Assembly (NCBI GenBank): GCA_035718085.1
Contig: DASTHS010000117.1
Span: 1 to 10,268 of the forward strand
DNA length: 10,268 nt
Direction: 5' to 3'
DNA from: DASTHS01 sp035718085
Lineage (GTDB): Bacteria; Actinomycetota; Acidimicrobiia; Acidimicrobiales; Palsa-688
Part shown: in pieces, positions 1 to 6,548 of the stretch
Layout: the number at the start of each line of letters is the position of its first letter
Numbering within the stretch: position 1 is the stretch's first letter
Notes under the pieces: model-generated
The model's database searches: none
What the model was told of the DNA's origin: nothing
What the model saw: the letters and a program-made list of their open reading frames with translations, nothing else
Position numbers and translations under genes: made by a program

Positions 1-186
1 GGCTGCGACCGCAGTCAGCGACCCAGTGGCGAGGAGTTGAGGGCGTGGCTGCGCTCCTCGATATCGGGCTACAAGGTGCCGAAGGCGATCATCGTGGTCG
101 ACGCTGTTCGCCGGGCGCCCAACGGCAAGGCCGACTACCGATGGGCCATGGAAGTCGCAAGGTCAGCCGCGGCGACCGGCTCATGA
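1..186 (+). CDS. AMP-dependent acyl-CoA synthetase/ligase, C-terminal fragment (5' end outside window)
   Basis: Only the last 61 residues are present, ending at the TGA at 184-186. They form the end of the small C-terminal domain of the adenylate-forming (ANL) superfamily. The segment reads SGYKVPKAIIVVDAV and then PNGKADYRWA, the typical A10-type motif. The Lys encoded at 127-129 sits where the family keeps the lysine that catalyses adenylation. Full-length members activate a carboxylic acid with ATP to an acyl-AMP and then transfer it to CoA in the cytoplasm. The YKVP and NGKADYRWA style is that of actinobacterial FadD-like fatty-acid or carboxylate CoA ligases. The substrate cannot be told because the large domain is missing. 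A hairpin begins 24 bases after the stop, so the gene may be transcriptionally separated from the oxidoreductase that follows. Confidence 0.85.
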   Translation, partial: GCDRSQRPSGEELRAWLRSSISGYKVPKAIIVVDAVRRAPNGKADYRWAMEVARSAAATGS

Positions 187-209
187 GTGGACCCCCGGCC
201 CGCCCAGGG

Positions 210-231
210 GCGCGCTGGCGACCCAGCGCGC
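210..231 (+). terminator. GC-rich hairpin after the acyl-CoA synthetase gene, possible terminator or attenuator
   Basis: A perfect 9-bp inverted repeat, GCGCGCTGG then CCAGCGCGC, is separated by the four-base loop CGAC. It lies in the 94-base gap between the synthetase stop (186) and the start of the LLM gene (281). There is no T-run after it, so it is not a classical intrinsic terminator. U-less hairpin terminators have been proposed in actinobacteria. The rest of the gap shows no convincing gene. Confidence 0.4.
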
Positions 232-269
232 GTCAACGACCCCGACGGCGATGCCCGGCACGAGCCTCC

Positions 270-273
270 GGAG
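270..273 (+). promoter_or_regulatory. Shine-Dalgarno GGAG deciding the start of the LLM oxidoreductase
   Basis: GGAG lies seven bases upstream of the ATG at 281. The in-frame ATG at 251 has no such site and would add ten residues (PGTSLRRSP) not expected in the family, so 281 is preferred. Confidence 0.5.
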
Positions 274-280
274 ATCACCG

Positions 281-1300
281 ATGCAGCTGGACGTGATGAC
301 GAGCGGGGGCGAGCTGCGCAGCGTGCAGCACCTCGCCCAAGACGTCGCCCGAGCCGGGCTTGACGGTCTGGTGGTGACCGAGGCGGGTCGCACGGCATAC
401 CTGTCCTGTGCGGCTGCGGCGCTCGCAGCCGACGTCGACATCCTCACCGGGATCGCCGTCGCTTTCCCCCGCAGCCCCATGGTGACCGCGCAGATCGCCT
501 GGGAGCTGGCGGAGGCGTCCGGCGGCAGGTTCCGGCTCGGCATCGGCACACAGGTCCGGGCCCACACCGAGCGCCGCTACAGCGCCGCGTTCGCGCCGCC
601 GGGGCCACGGCTGCGTGAATACGTGGAGGCCGTGCGTGCCTGCTTCCGGGCTTTTCGCGGCGACGAGCGGCTCGGGTTCGACGGCCGGTGGTGGCAGATG
701 TCGCTGCTGCCTTCACAGTGGAGCCCCGGTGCGATCGGCGTGCCCGACCCCCCCGTCGACGTGGCGGCCGTCAACCCGTGGATGCTGCGCATGGCCGGCG
801 AGGTCGCAGACGGCGTCCATGTGCACCCCTTGAACACGGTGACGTACCTGCAGGAGACCGTGCTGCCCAACGTCACCGCTGCCGGTCGACGGCCCCAGCT
901 CATCGTCCCCGCCTTCACCGCCTTCGGTGACACGGACCACGAGCGCCATCGCTGGCGCGAGATGGCGCGCATGCAGGTGGCCTTCTACGGCTCGACGCCG
1001 AACTACGCCTTCATCTTCGAGCAGCTCGGCTATGAGGGCCTCACCGCTCGAATTCGTGAGAAGCAGAAGGCGGGGGACATCCCCGGCATGGCGAGCGCAG
1101 TCGGCGACGACGTGCTCGCCCACTTCCTCACCGAGGGCAGCTGGACGGAGGCCGGCCGCAGACTGGTCGAGCGGTACAACGGCGTCGCCGACCGCGTCGT
1201 GCTCTACTTTGCCGGCATGGCGTGGGCCGAAGACCGTGGCGCGATCGAGCGGTGGGCCGACGTTGCGACGGAACTGCACGCTGCTTCGTCCCACGGGTGA
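281..1300 (+). CDS. LLM class F420-dependent oxidoreductase, TIGR03617-like
   Basis: The 339-residue protein looks like a luciferase-like (LLM) TIM-barrel oxidoreductase of the TIGR03617 type, which is common in mycobacteria and relatives and predicted to use coenzyme F420. Visible family features are the start MQLDVMTSGG, the strand ILTGIAVAFPRSPM near residue 65, GGRFRLGIGTQVRAHTERRYS near residues 81-101, and REYVEAVRACF. Later come AVNPWMLRMAGEVADGVHVHPLNT, whose GEVADG strand faces the cofactor in relatives, and the long C-terminal helices. Residues near GTQV and RAHxERR usually line the cofactor pocket; this is family knowledge and was not modelled here. The start at 281 is chosen over 251 because of the GGAG site and the family N-terminus. 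The next gene starts two bases after this stop, so the two are very probably co-transcribed. The substrate is unknown. Confidence 0.88.
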   Translation: MQLDVMTSGGELRSVQHLAQDVARAGLDGLVVTEAGRTAYLSCAAAALAADVDILTGIAVAFPRSPMVTAQIAWELAEASGGRFRLGIGTQVRAHTERRYSAAFAPPGPRLREYVEAVRACFRAFRGDERLGFDGRWWQMSLLPSQWSPGAIGVPDPPVDVAAVNPWMLRMAGEVADGVHVHPLNTVTYLQETVLPNVTAAGRRPQLIVPAFTAFGDTDHERHRWREMARMQVAFYGSTPNYAFIFEQLGYEGLTARIREKQKAGDIPGMASAVGDDVLAHFLTEGSWTEAGRRLVERYNGVADRVVLYFAGMAWAEDRGAIERWADVATELHAASSHG

Positions 1301-1302
1301 GC

Positions 1303-2204
1303 ATGTGGGAGGGGCTTCAACCCGAAGAAGCCCCTGTCGCGGCCGTTACTCTCGGCGCGGTGCCAGCGCTCCGGAGTCCGACCCGCGATCTCGGGCAGGC
1401 ATGGGCAGACCTCGAGGAACAGGGCTGCGCAGTGATCGCAGATGCGCTGACGCCCGAAGAGCTCGCTCGACTCCGAAGGCGGCTGGTCGAGCAGGCTGCG
1501 GGTGAATTGGCCGCGGGCGTCGGCTACTTCGACTCGGGCGGCAAGAACCAACGGGTGTGGAACCTGCCCAACAAGGGCGACGAGTTCCTCGACCTGCTCC
1601 GCCATCCGGTGTATGTCGAGATGATGGATCATCTTCTCGGGCGGGGGTGGCTTGTGTCGTCGAGCACGGCCAACATTGCCGGCCCCGGGGGCGAGCCGAT
1701 GTATCTGCACGCTGACCAGGGGTACGTGCCGGCGCCGTTCCCCGAACGGCCGCTCGTGGCCAACTGTGGTTGGCTGCTCGACGACTTCACCGACGCCAAC
1801 GGGGGCACCCGGGTCGTGCCAGGCAGCCACCGGCTAAGGCGAAGCCCATCACCCCGAGAGGCCACGGAGACCGAGACGGTGGCGGTCGAGGGGCCAGCCG
1901 GTAGCGCCTTCGTGTTCGACGGCCGGCTCTGGCACGGTACCGGCGCCAACCACACTGGAGACCGCCGGCACGTGATTCTGAACTATGCCTGTGTTCCCTG
2001 GTTGCGTCAGCAGGAGAACTTCACGGTCTCACTGTCGCCCCGGGTGTTGGAGCGGTCCGGCGAGGACCTCTTGAGCCGCTTCGGCTTCAAGGTCCGGGGA
2101 CGCTCGGCGGTGTGCAGGGCCCCCGAGAGGGGGCGCTCGTGCGCCGTCCCGAGATCTTCATCGAAGAGTTCCGCAGCGACGGCAAGCCCGTCAGCGGGTG
2201 GTGA
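1303..2204 (+). CDS. Phytanoyl-CoA dioxygenase (PhyH) family protein, apparent -1 frameshift near 2096-2099
   Basis: This is a non-haem Fe(II)/2-oxoglutarate-dependent oxygenase of the PhyH family. Members hydroxylate acyl-CoAs or small molecules, and the substrate here is unknown. The iron-binding facial triad is visible: HAD at residues 136-138 (YLHADQG) and the distal His211 in LWHGTG. Arg221/Arg222 in GDRRHVILNY are candidates for the 2-oxoglutarate carboxylate ligand. The reading frame is intact to codon CGG 2095-2097. The expected PhyH C-terminus (GTLGGVQGPREGALV, RRPEIFIEE, SDGKPVSGW) then continues in the -1 frame from 2097 to the TGA at 2202-2204. One extra G in the run 2096-2099 gives a normal 300-residue protein. 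As written, frame 1 instead stays open to 3045, antisense to the next gene. The ATG at 1303 lacks a clear ribosome site, and a GTG at 1360 is a possible alternative start. Confidence 0.82.
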
Positions 2205-3012
2205 GCTCTCGCAGCGCGCGCAGCGTCGGCTCCCGCTGATCGACGGCGAAGAGCACCGCGTCGTCGAACCCGAGGCCTGCGAGGCGGCCGAGACGCTCGC
2301 TGGCCTCGTCCGCCGGGCAGCGCAGGTGGAACGGGCCGTCGTCGTCGTAGGGGCCCGCCGGGGCGGAGAGGTCGACCTCGATGTTGGTGACGACGGCGCG
2401 CCGTCCGCCGAGCTCCCGGAACCGGCTGATCCCTTCGGCGAGGCGGGTGAAGGAGGTCTTGGCCGCCGATGCGATCCAGCCGTCGTACTCCCGTGCCGCC
2501 CGCTTGATCCACACGCCACCCGCCCAGCTCCCGATGAGGATCTTCGGGCCGCCGACGGTCGCCGGCCACGGCGAGAGCCGCGCGTCGCCGACCTGGGCTC
2601 CTCCCCACAGGTCGCGCATCGTGCGGAGCCCGTCGGCGAGCGCCTGGAACCGTGTGCCGTAGTCGACGCCGACGGCCCGGAAGTCGGCCTCGGTCGACCC
2701 GGCGCCGACGCCCAGCAGCAGGCGGTCCCCGGCGACGAGGTGGGCGGTCGCCACCCGGTGGGCCAGCTCGACCGGTCGGCGCAGCGGCACCTGCAGGATG
2801 CACGTCCCGACCTCCACGGCATCGGTGACCGTGGCGGCGATCGACACGGCGATGAGGGGGTCGGGAAGGATGAACCCGCGGGAGATGGCGTCGAACGCCC
2901 ACAGGCTCTCGAAGCCGTGGCCGACGAGGCGTCTCGCCCCCTCGGCGATGCCCGTCGGCCGGAGGGGGCCTCCGTCGGGGTCGGCGATGGGCAAGGTGAT
3001 TCCGAGGCGCAC
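2191..3012 (-). CDS. LLM class F420-dependent oxidoreductase, short (273 aa)
   Basis: The protein begins MRLGITLPIADPDGG and has the standard LLM barrel order. The N-terminal strand is followed by a helix with GFESLWAFDAI, then VEVGTCILQVPLRRPVELAHRVAT near residues 66-89, and the glycine-rich strand GDRLLLGVGAGSTEADFRAVG. Next come the strand GGPKILIGSWAGG, the helix KRAAREYDGWIAS, and the C-terminal FDDAVLFAVDQ. At 273 residues it is at the short end of the superfamily, consistent with F420-dependent members. The start is the GTG at 3012-3010; the only nearby ATG is out of frame. Its last 14 bases overlap the restored 3' end of the PhyH gene on the opposite strand. Its start lies 29 bases from the divergent MmgE/PrpD gene, so the two could share a control region. 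The substrate is unknown. Confidence 0.87.
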   Translation of the reverse strand: MRLGITLPIADPDGGPLRPTGIAEGARRLVGHGFESLWAFDAISRGFILPDPLIAVSIAATVTDAVEVGTCILQVPLRRPVELAHRVATAHLVAGDRLLLGVGAGSTEADFRAVGVDYGTRFQALADGLRTMRDLWGGAQVGDARLSPWPATVGGPKILIGSWAGGVWIKRAAREYDGWIASAAKTSFTRLAEGISRFRELGGRRAVVTNIEVDLSAPAGPYDDDGPFHLRCPADEASERLGRLAGLGFDDAVLFAVDQREPTLRALRELTTR

Positions 3013-3016
3013 CGCC

Positions 3017-3029
3017 CGAGCATTGCTCG
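3017..3029. promoter_or_regulatory. 13-bp palindrome in the divergent gap, candidate operator
   Basis: CGAGCA-T-TGCTCG is a perfect inverted repeat centred on 3023, inside the 29-base gap between the divergent LLM gene (start 3012) and the MmgE/PrpD gene (start 3042). Its position just upstream of the -10-like TAGGCT is typical for a repressor site. No regulator gene is present in the window, and one 13-mer can occur by chance in GC-rich DNA. Confidence 0.35.
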
Positions 3030-3035
3030 TAGGCT
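3030..3035 (+). promoter_or_regulatory. Possible -10 element for a leaderless six-gene operon transcript
   Basis: TAGGCT fits the actinobacterial -10 pattern TANNNT and ends six bases before the ATG at 3042, so transcription could start at or very near the initiation codon. No convincing -35 is seen, and the ribosome site upstream of 3042 is weak, which also suits a leaderless message. Confidence 0.35.
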
Positions 3036-3041
3036 CGCCCG

Positions 3042-4388
3042 ATGATGGGGGGCGACACGATCCTTGGCCGTCTGGCGACGGAGTGGTCGGCGGTGACCGC
3101 CGACGATGTGCCGGGCGACGCCGCCGCCGTCGTCGGCCAGTGCCTCCTCGACTGGCTCGGCTGCGCCGTGGCGGGCAGCGCCGAACCGCTCGCCCGGATC
3201 ATGGTCGGCGCCCTCGCGGTGGGCGACGGTGGTGGTCCGTCGACGATCGTCGGGACCACGCTCGTCGCGTCCGCGCGCACGGCGGCGTTGGTCAACGGCG
3301 CGGCGGGCCACGCCCTCGACTTCGACGACACCCACACGGCGCTGTCGGGTCATCCGACGGTGCCCGTGCTCCCCGCCGTGCTGGCGCTGGCCGAAGAGCT
3401 CGACTCGTCGATGCTGGCGCTGCGCACCGCCTTCGCCGTGGGGGTCGAGGTCGAGTGCCGCCTGGGAGCCCTGCTAGCGCCGGGCCACTACCGCGCCGGA
3501 TGGCACGCCACCGGCACGCTCGGCACGATCGGCGCGGCGGCCGCCTGCGCCCACCTGCTCGGCCTCGACCCTGAGCGCACCACCCATGCCCTCGCCCTCG
3601 CCGCCACCCAGGCGGCCGGCCTGAAGGCCAGCTTCGGCACGATGGCCAAGCCCCTGCACGCCGGCAAGGCGGCAGCCGACGGCCTGCTCGCCGCTCGCCT
3701 CGCGGCCGGCGGCTTCACCGGCAACCCCGCGATCATCGAGGCGGCGCAGGGGCTCGGCGACGCCGCTGGTGGGGGCACCGTTCCCGCCATCGAGCGGCTC
3801 GACCGGTTCGAGGGCCGCTGGTTGATCCGCGACACGCTGTTCAAGTACCACGCCGCCTGCTACCTCACCCACGCCTCCATCAACGCCGCCCTCGGTGTGC
3901 GACCCGATCTTGAGGTGGGCCACATCGAGGCCGTCGAGGTGCACGTCGCTCGCGACTCGCTGCAGGTGTGCAACATCGAGCGCCCGACGACCGGGCTCGA
4001 GGGGAAGTTCAGCCTGCGGGCCACCACCGCCATGGCCCTGCTCGGGGACGACACCACCGACATGGCCTCCTACTCGGACCAGCGCATGGGTGATCGCGAC
4101 CTGGTGGAGCTGCGCGAGCGTGTGACGGTCGTCCCCGACGCCGACCGGGTGGGCACCCGCTCGAGAGTGGTGGTGATCACCGACGACGGTCGCCGGCTCG
4201 AAGCCGAGGACGACACCGGGCGCCCCGCCGCTGACCTCGACCTCCAGCAACAGCGGTTGGCGGCGAAGTTCGCGGCCCTGGCGTCGCCCGTGCTCGGTGC
4301 CGACGCCGCGACCGCCGTGCGCGAGGCCGCGCTGGCCGCCGAGGCGTCGGCGTCCGTCCGGTCGTTGACGGCCCTGCTGTCGGCATGA
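3042..4388 (+). CDS. MmgE/PrpD family protein (2-methylcitrate dehydratase / cis-aconitate decarboxylase superfamily)
   Basis: The 448-residue protein has the full-length MmgE/PrpD fold. Members dehydrate 2-methylcitrate or related tricarboxylates, and the family also holds cis-aconitate decarboxylase, which makes itaconate. Family motifs appear in order: HALDFDDTH (Asp93, Thr97), GHP (His104), GWHATGT (His155), AKPLHAGKAA (Lys203) and LFKYHAA (Lys268). As I recall, these match positions reported as active-site residues in human ACOD1/IRG1 (Asp93, Thr97, His103, His159, Lys207, Lys272). The tyrosine usually found after KFSLQ appears to be Ala327 (KFSLRAT), so the substrate may differ. ATGs at 3042 and 3045 are both possible starts. 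It is the first gene of a six-gene operon, and its stop overlaps the next ATG as ATGA. In the P. aeruginosa itaconate cluster a member of this family of unclear role is also present. Confidence 0.9.
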   Translation: MMGGDTILGRLATEWSAVTADDVPGDAAAVVGQCLLDWLGCAVAGSAEPLARIMVGALAVGDGGGPSTIVGTTLVASARTAALVNGAAGHALDFDDTHTALSGHPTVPVLPAVLALAEELDSSMLALRTAFAVGVEVECRLGALLAPGHYRAGWHATGTLGTIGAAAACAHLLGLDPERTTHALALAATQAAGLKASFGTMAKPLHAGKAAADGLLAARLAAGGFTGNPAIIEAAQGLGDAAGGGTVPAIERLDRFEGRWLIRDTLFKYHAACYLTHASINAALGVRPDLEVGHIEAVEVHVARDSLQVCNIERPTTGLEGKFSLRATTAMALLGDDTTDMASYSDQRMGDRDLVELRERVTVVPDADRVGTRSRVVVITDDGRRLEAEDDTGRPAADLDLQQQRLAAKFAALASPVLGADAATAVREAALAAEASASVRSLTALLSA

Positions 4389-4879
4389 GCGATCCCGACC
4401 TGGGCTCGTTCCCCGTCCGCCACCGCGGCAACAGCTTCGAGGCCTTCACGGTGGGGCGCGCCTTCGAGCACCACTGGGGCCGCACCCTCACCGCCGGCGA
4501 CAATGCCCTGTTCACCTCGGTCACCCATGCGTACAACCCGCTCTACCTCAACGCCGAGTACGCCCGCGACCGAGGGCACCCCGGCGTCGTCGTCAACCCC
4601 CTCCTCGCGCTCTGCGTCGTGGTCGGGCTGAGCGTCGAAGACCTGAGCGAGGGTGGCGGCCCGTTCCTCGGCATCACCGACGTGCGCTTCGTTCGGCCGG
4701 TCTACGCCGGCGACACCCTCAGCGCACGGAGCACCGTCGTCGAGGCGCGCGGCTCGGAGAGCCGTCCGGCGAACGGCATCGTGACCTGGCGCACCGAGGG
4801 CCACAACCAGCGGGGCGAGCTCGTCGTCGACTACCAGCGCACCAACCTGGTGGCCCGAGCCAGGAGGCAGGACCCGTGA
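4385..4879 (+). CDS. MaoC family (hot-dog) hydratase/dehydratase, first copy
   Basis: A 164-residue single hot-dog domain protein related to the MaoC-type enzymes that hydrate mesaconyl-CoA, itaconyl-CoA or beta-methylmalyl-CoA. Visible features are TLTAGDNALFTS (Asp39, Asn40), then THAYNPLYLNAEYA near residues 47-60, GHPGVVVNPLLAL, GGGPFLGITDVRF, RPVYAGDTLSA and the C-terminal strand GELVVDYQRTNLV. Against the (R)-hydratase motif SGDxNPLHxD, the aspartate position is Ala49 and the histidine position is Tyr54. Either this subfamily uses other residues (Asp39 or His48 are candidates) or it pairs with a partner. The ATG overlaps the preceding stop and has no good ribosome site, so translation is probably coupled. 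The setting between MmgE/PrpD and an acyl-CoA dehydrogenase suggests a role on a branched dicarboxyl-CoA. Confidence 0.87.
   Translation: MSDPDLGSFPVRHRGNSFEAFTVGRAFEHHWGRTLTAGDNALFTSVTHAYNPLYLNAEYARDRGHPGVVVNPLLALCVVVGLSVEDLSEGGGPFLGITDVRFVRPVYAGDTLSARSTVVEARGSESRPANGIVTWRTEGHNQRGELVVDYQRTNLVARARRQDP
4862..4867 (+). promoter_or_regulatory. Strong Shine-Dalgarno AGGAGG for the GTG start of the acyl-CoA dehydrogenase
   Basis: The perfect AGGAGG lies eight bases upstream of the GTG at 4876, inside the end of the MaoC gene. It fixes the start and compensates for the non-ATG codon. Confidence 0.7.
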
Positions 4880-6075
4880 CCCACAGCTGGTACCTCACCG
4901 ACGAACGTCTGGCCATCCAGGCCGAGGCCCGGGGGTTCGCGATGGAGGAGGTGCTCCCCCTGGCCAACGAGCTCGACCCGCAGAAGGCCGACATCCCCCG
5001 ATCCTTCCTCGACCGGATGGGGGAGATGGGCTACTTCGGCATCACCCTCCCCCGCGACGTCGGCGGCATGGGCCTGGGCGTCTTCGAGTACTGCCTGATC
5101 GCCGAGGAGCTGGCCCGCGCCTGGATGAGCGTGGCGTCGATCATCGCCCGGGCGCAGGGGATGGGCACCAACGTCGGCGACCAGGACAAGCGCCGACGGC
5201 TGCTCGAGCGGAGCGCCCGCGGGCAGTGGATCGGGGCGGCGGCGCTGAGCGAACCGGGGGCCGGGTCGGACCTGGCCAACGTGCAGTGCCGGGCCGAGCG
5301 CGACGGCGACGAGTGGGTCGTCACCGGGGAGAAGCGCTGGTGCGGCAACGCCCGCAACGCCGACTTCATCCAACTGCTGGCCCGCACCCGCGACCCCGCT
5401 CCGGGGGAGCCTCGATCGGCGGGCCTGTCGACCTTCGTGATCGAGAAGGAGCGTGGCGCCTTCCCTGACGGCCTGAGCGGGTCGGTGATCGACAAGGTCG
5501 GCTACCACGGGATGAGCACGTTCCACCTCCGCTTCGACGGCCTCCGCGTGCCCGACGACAACCGCGTGGGTGCACGCCGCGGCGGGCCGAGCGGTGCTGA
5601 CGCCGGCCGCTCGGCGTTCGCGGCAACGCAGGCCGCCCTCAACGTCGCCCGGGTGCACACCGCCGCCCGTGCCGTGGGCCTGGCGCGCGGCGCCCTTGAA
5701 GACTGTGTCGCCTACAGCCACGAACGGGTGCAGTTCGAACGACCGATCGCCGACTTCCAGGCCATCCGGTTCAAGGTCGCCGACATGGCGGCGGAGATCG
5801 AGGCCTCGCGGGCCCTGTGGTACCAGGTGGCGCAGGCGATGGACGACGGCCACCCGGTCGAGAAGGAAGCGGCCATGGCGAAGTTGCACGCCACGGAGAT
5901 GGCGGTGCGGGTGACCGGGGACGGCATCCAGATCCACGGCGGCAACGGCTACACCACGGAACGGTCGGTGGAGCGCTACTGGCGCGACGCCCGGCTGACG
6001 ACCATCTTCGAGGGCACCTCGGAGATCCAGCGTCGCACCATCTCCGAGCGCCTCCTCGGCCGGGCCACGTCATGA
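4876..6075 (+). CDS. Acyl-CoA dehydrogenase family protein (FAD), catalytic Glu present
   Basis: The 399-residue protein is a full-length acyl-CoA dehydrogenase, oxidising an acyl-CoA at the alpha-beta bond with FAD and passing electrons to an electron-transfer flavoprotein. The N-terminal helical domain (about 5-115) contains LPRDVGGMGLG. The middle beta domain contains LSEPGAGSDLANVQ (residues 124-137) and VTGEKRWCGNA. The C-terminal helical domain contains ERVQFERPI (Arg284), IQIHGGNGYTTE (His354) and TIFEGTSEIQR, with the classical catalytic base at Glu379. The stretch RVGARRGGPSGADAGRSAF (230-248) is longer and more Gly/Ala/Arg-rich than the usual loop. The GTG start overlaps the previous stop as GTGA. 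In this neighbourhood a short branched dicarboxyl-CoA such as methylsuccinyl-CoA is a plausible substrate, but that is inference; isobutyryl- or glutaryl-type substrates are alternatives. Confidence 0.92.
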   Translation: MTHSWYLTDERLAIQAEARGFAMEEVLPLANELDPQKADIPRSFLDRMGEMGYFGITLPRDVGGMGLGVFEYCLIAEELARAWMSVASIIARAQGMGTNVGDQDKRRRLLERSARGQWIGAAALSEPGAGSDLANVQCRAERDGDEWVVTGEKRWCGNARNADFIQLLARTRDPAPGEPRSAGLSTFVIEKERGAFPDGLSGSVIDKVGYHGMSTFHLRFDGLRVPDDNRVGARRGGPSGADAGRSAFAATQAALNVARVHTAARAVGLARGALEDCVAYSHERVQFERPIADFQAIRFKVADMAAEIEASRALWYQVAQAMDDGHPVEKEAAMAKLHATEMAVRVTGDGIQIHGGNGYTTERSVERYWRDARLTTIFEGTSEIQRRTISERLLGRATS

Positions 6076-6548
6076 CGTTGCCGGGCGGAGGCGGCTGGTT
6101 CGAAGACTTCTCGCCCGGCCAGCGGTGGCGATCGGCCCGGGGCACGACGGTCGGCGAGGTGGAGAACCAGCTGCTGACCAAGCTGGTGATGAACACGGCG
6201 CAGGCCCACTTCAACGAGCACGTCATGGCCGGGTCCCCGATGGGCGACGGCCGGCTCGTGTTCGGCCTGGTCACCGGGTCGATCGTCATCGGTCTCGCCA
6301 CCCAGGACACCGCCGAGCACGCAGTCGCCGAGGTCGGCCTCGACGGGCTGCGCTTCCGGTCGCCCGTGCACCACGGCGACACCCTCTACGCGTACACCGA
6401 GGTGGTCGACGTCGCACCGGCAGCCGACCGGGACGACGCCGGCGTCGTCCGCTTCCGGCACTGGGGCGCCAACCAGCACGGGGTCATCGTGTTCGAAGGC
6501 GACCGCACGGTGCTCGTCGAGCGCCGGCCCCCCGAGGCCACGCCATGA
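6072..6548 (+). CDS. MaoC family (hot-dog) hydratase/dehydratase, second copy
   Basis: The 158-residue protein begins MTLPGGGGWFEDFSPGQRWRS, a typical MaoC N-terminus (FEDF-x-GQ). It continues with TVGEVENQLLTKLVMNTAQAHFNEH near residues 26-50, then GRLVFGLVTGSIVIGLAT, LRFRSPVHHGDTLYAYTEV and a C-terminal strand HGVIVFEGDRTVLV. At the catalytic motif it keeps the histidine (His46), but has Asn41 where classical (R)-hydratases have aspartate. It is distinct from the first MaoC copy, which lacks this histidine, so the two may be separate enzymes or halves of a heterodimer. The ATG is chosen because it overlaps the dehydrogenase stop (ATGA) and gives the family N-terminus; upstream in-frame sequence is antisense-like and improbable. 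Its own stop overlaps the CoA-transferase ATG. A role in hydrating mesaconyl-, itaconyl- or methylfumaryl-CoA is inferred from context. Confidence 0.87.
   Translation: MTLPGGGGWFEDFSPGQRWRSARGTTVGEVENQLLTKLVMNTAQAHFNEHVMAGSPMGDGRLVFGLVTGSIVIGLATQDTAEHAVAEVGLDGLRFRSPVHHGDTLYAYTEVVDVAPAADRDDAGVVRFRHWGANQHGVIVFEGDRTVLVERRPPEATP

Noticed and set aside
183..296. Small reading frame starting at the ATGA overlapping the synthetase stop
   Set aside because: About 37 residues, mostly Arg, Pro and Ala, with no ribosome site; it overlaps the start of the better supported LLM gene.
1303..3045. One long forward reading frame making a PhyH protein with a 280-residue extra tail
   Set aside because: The tail after about 2097 is Arg/Pro/Ala-rich antisense of the well-supported LLM gene at 2191-3012, while the real PhyH C-terminus lies in the -1 frame.
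2007..3353. A 448-residue minus-strand reading frame
   Set aside because: It is Arg/Ser/Pro-rich without family motifs, and overlaps the LLM gene in another frame and the start of the MmgE/PrpD gene. It is an artefact of high GC.
5563..5619. Pair of compensating frameshifts in the unusual loop of the first acyl-CoA dehydrogenase
   Set aside because: Neither alternative frame gives a better family match, and the in-frame sequence on both sides is normal, so it is treated as a variable loop.
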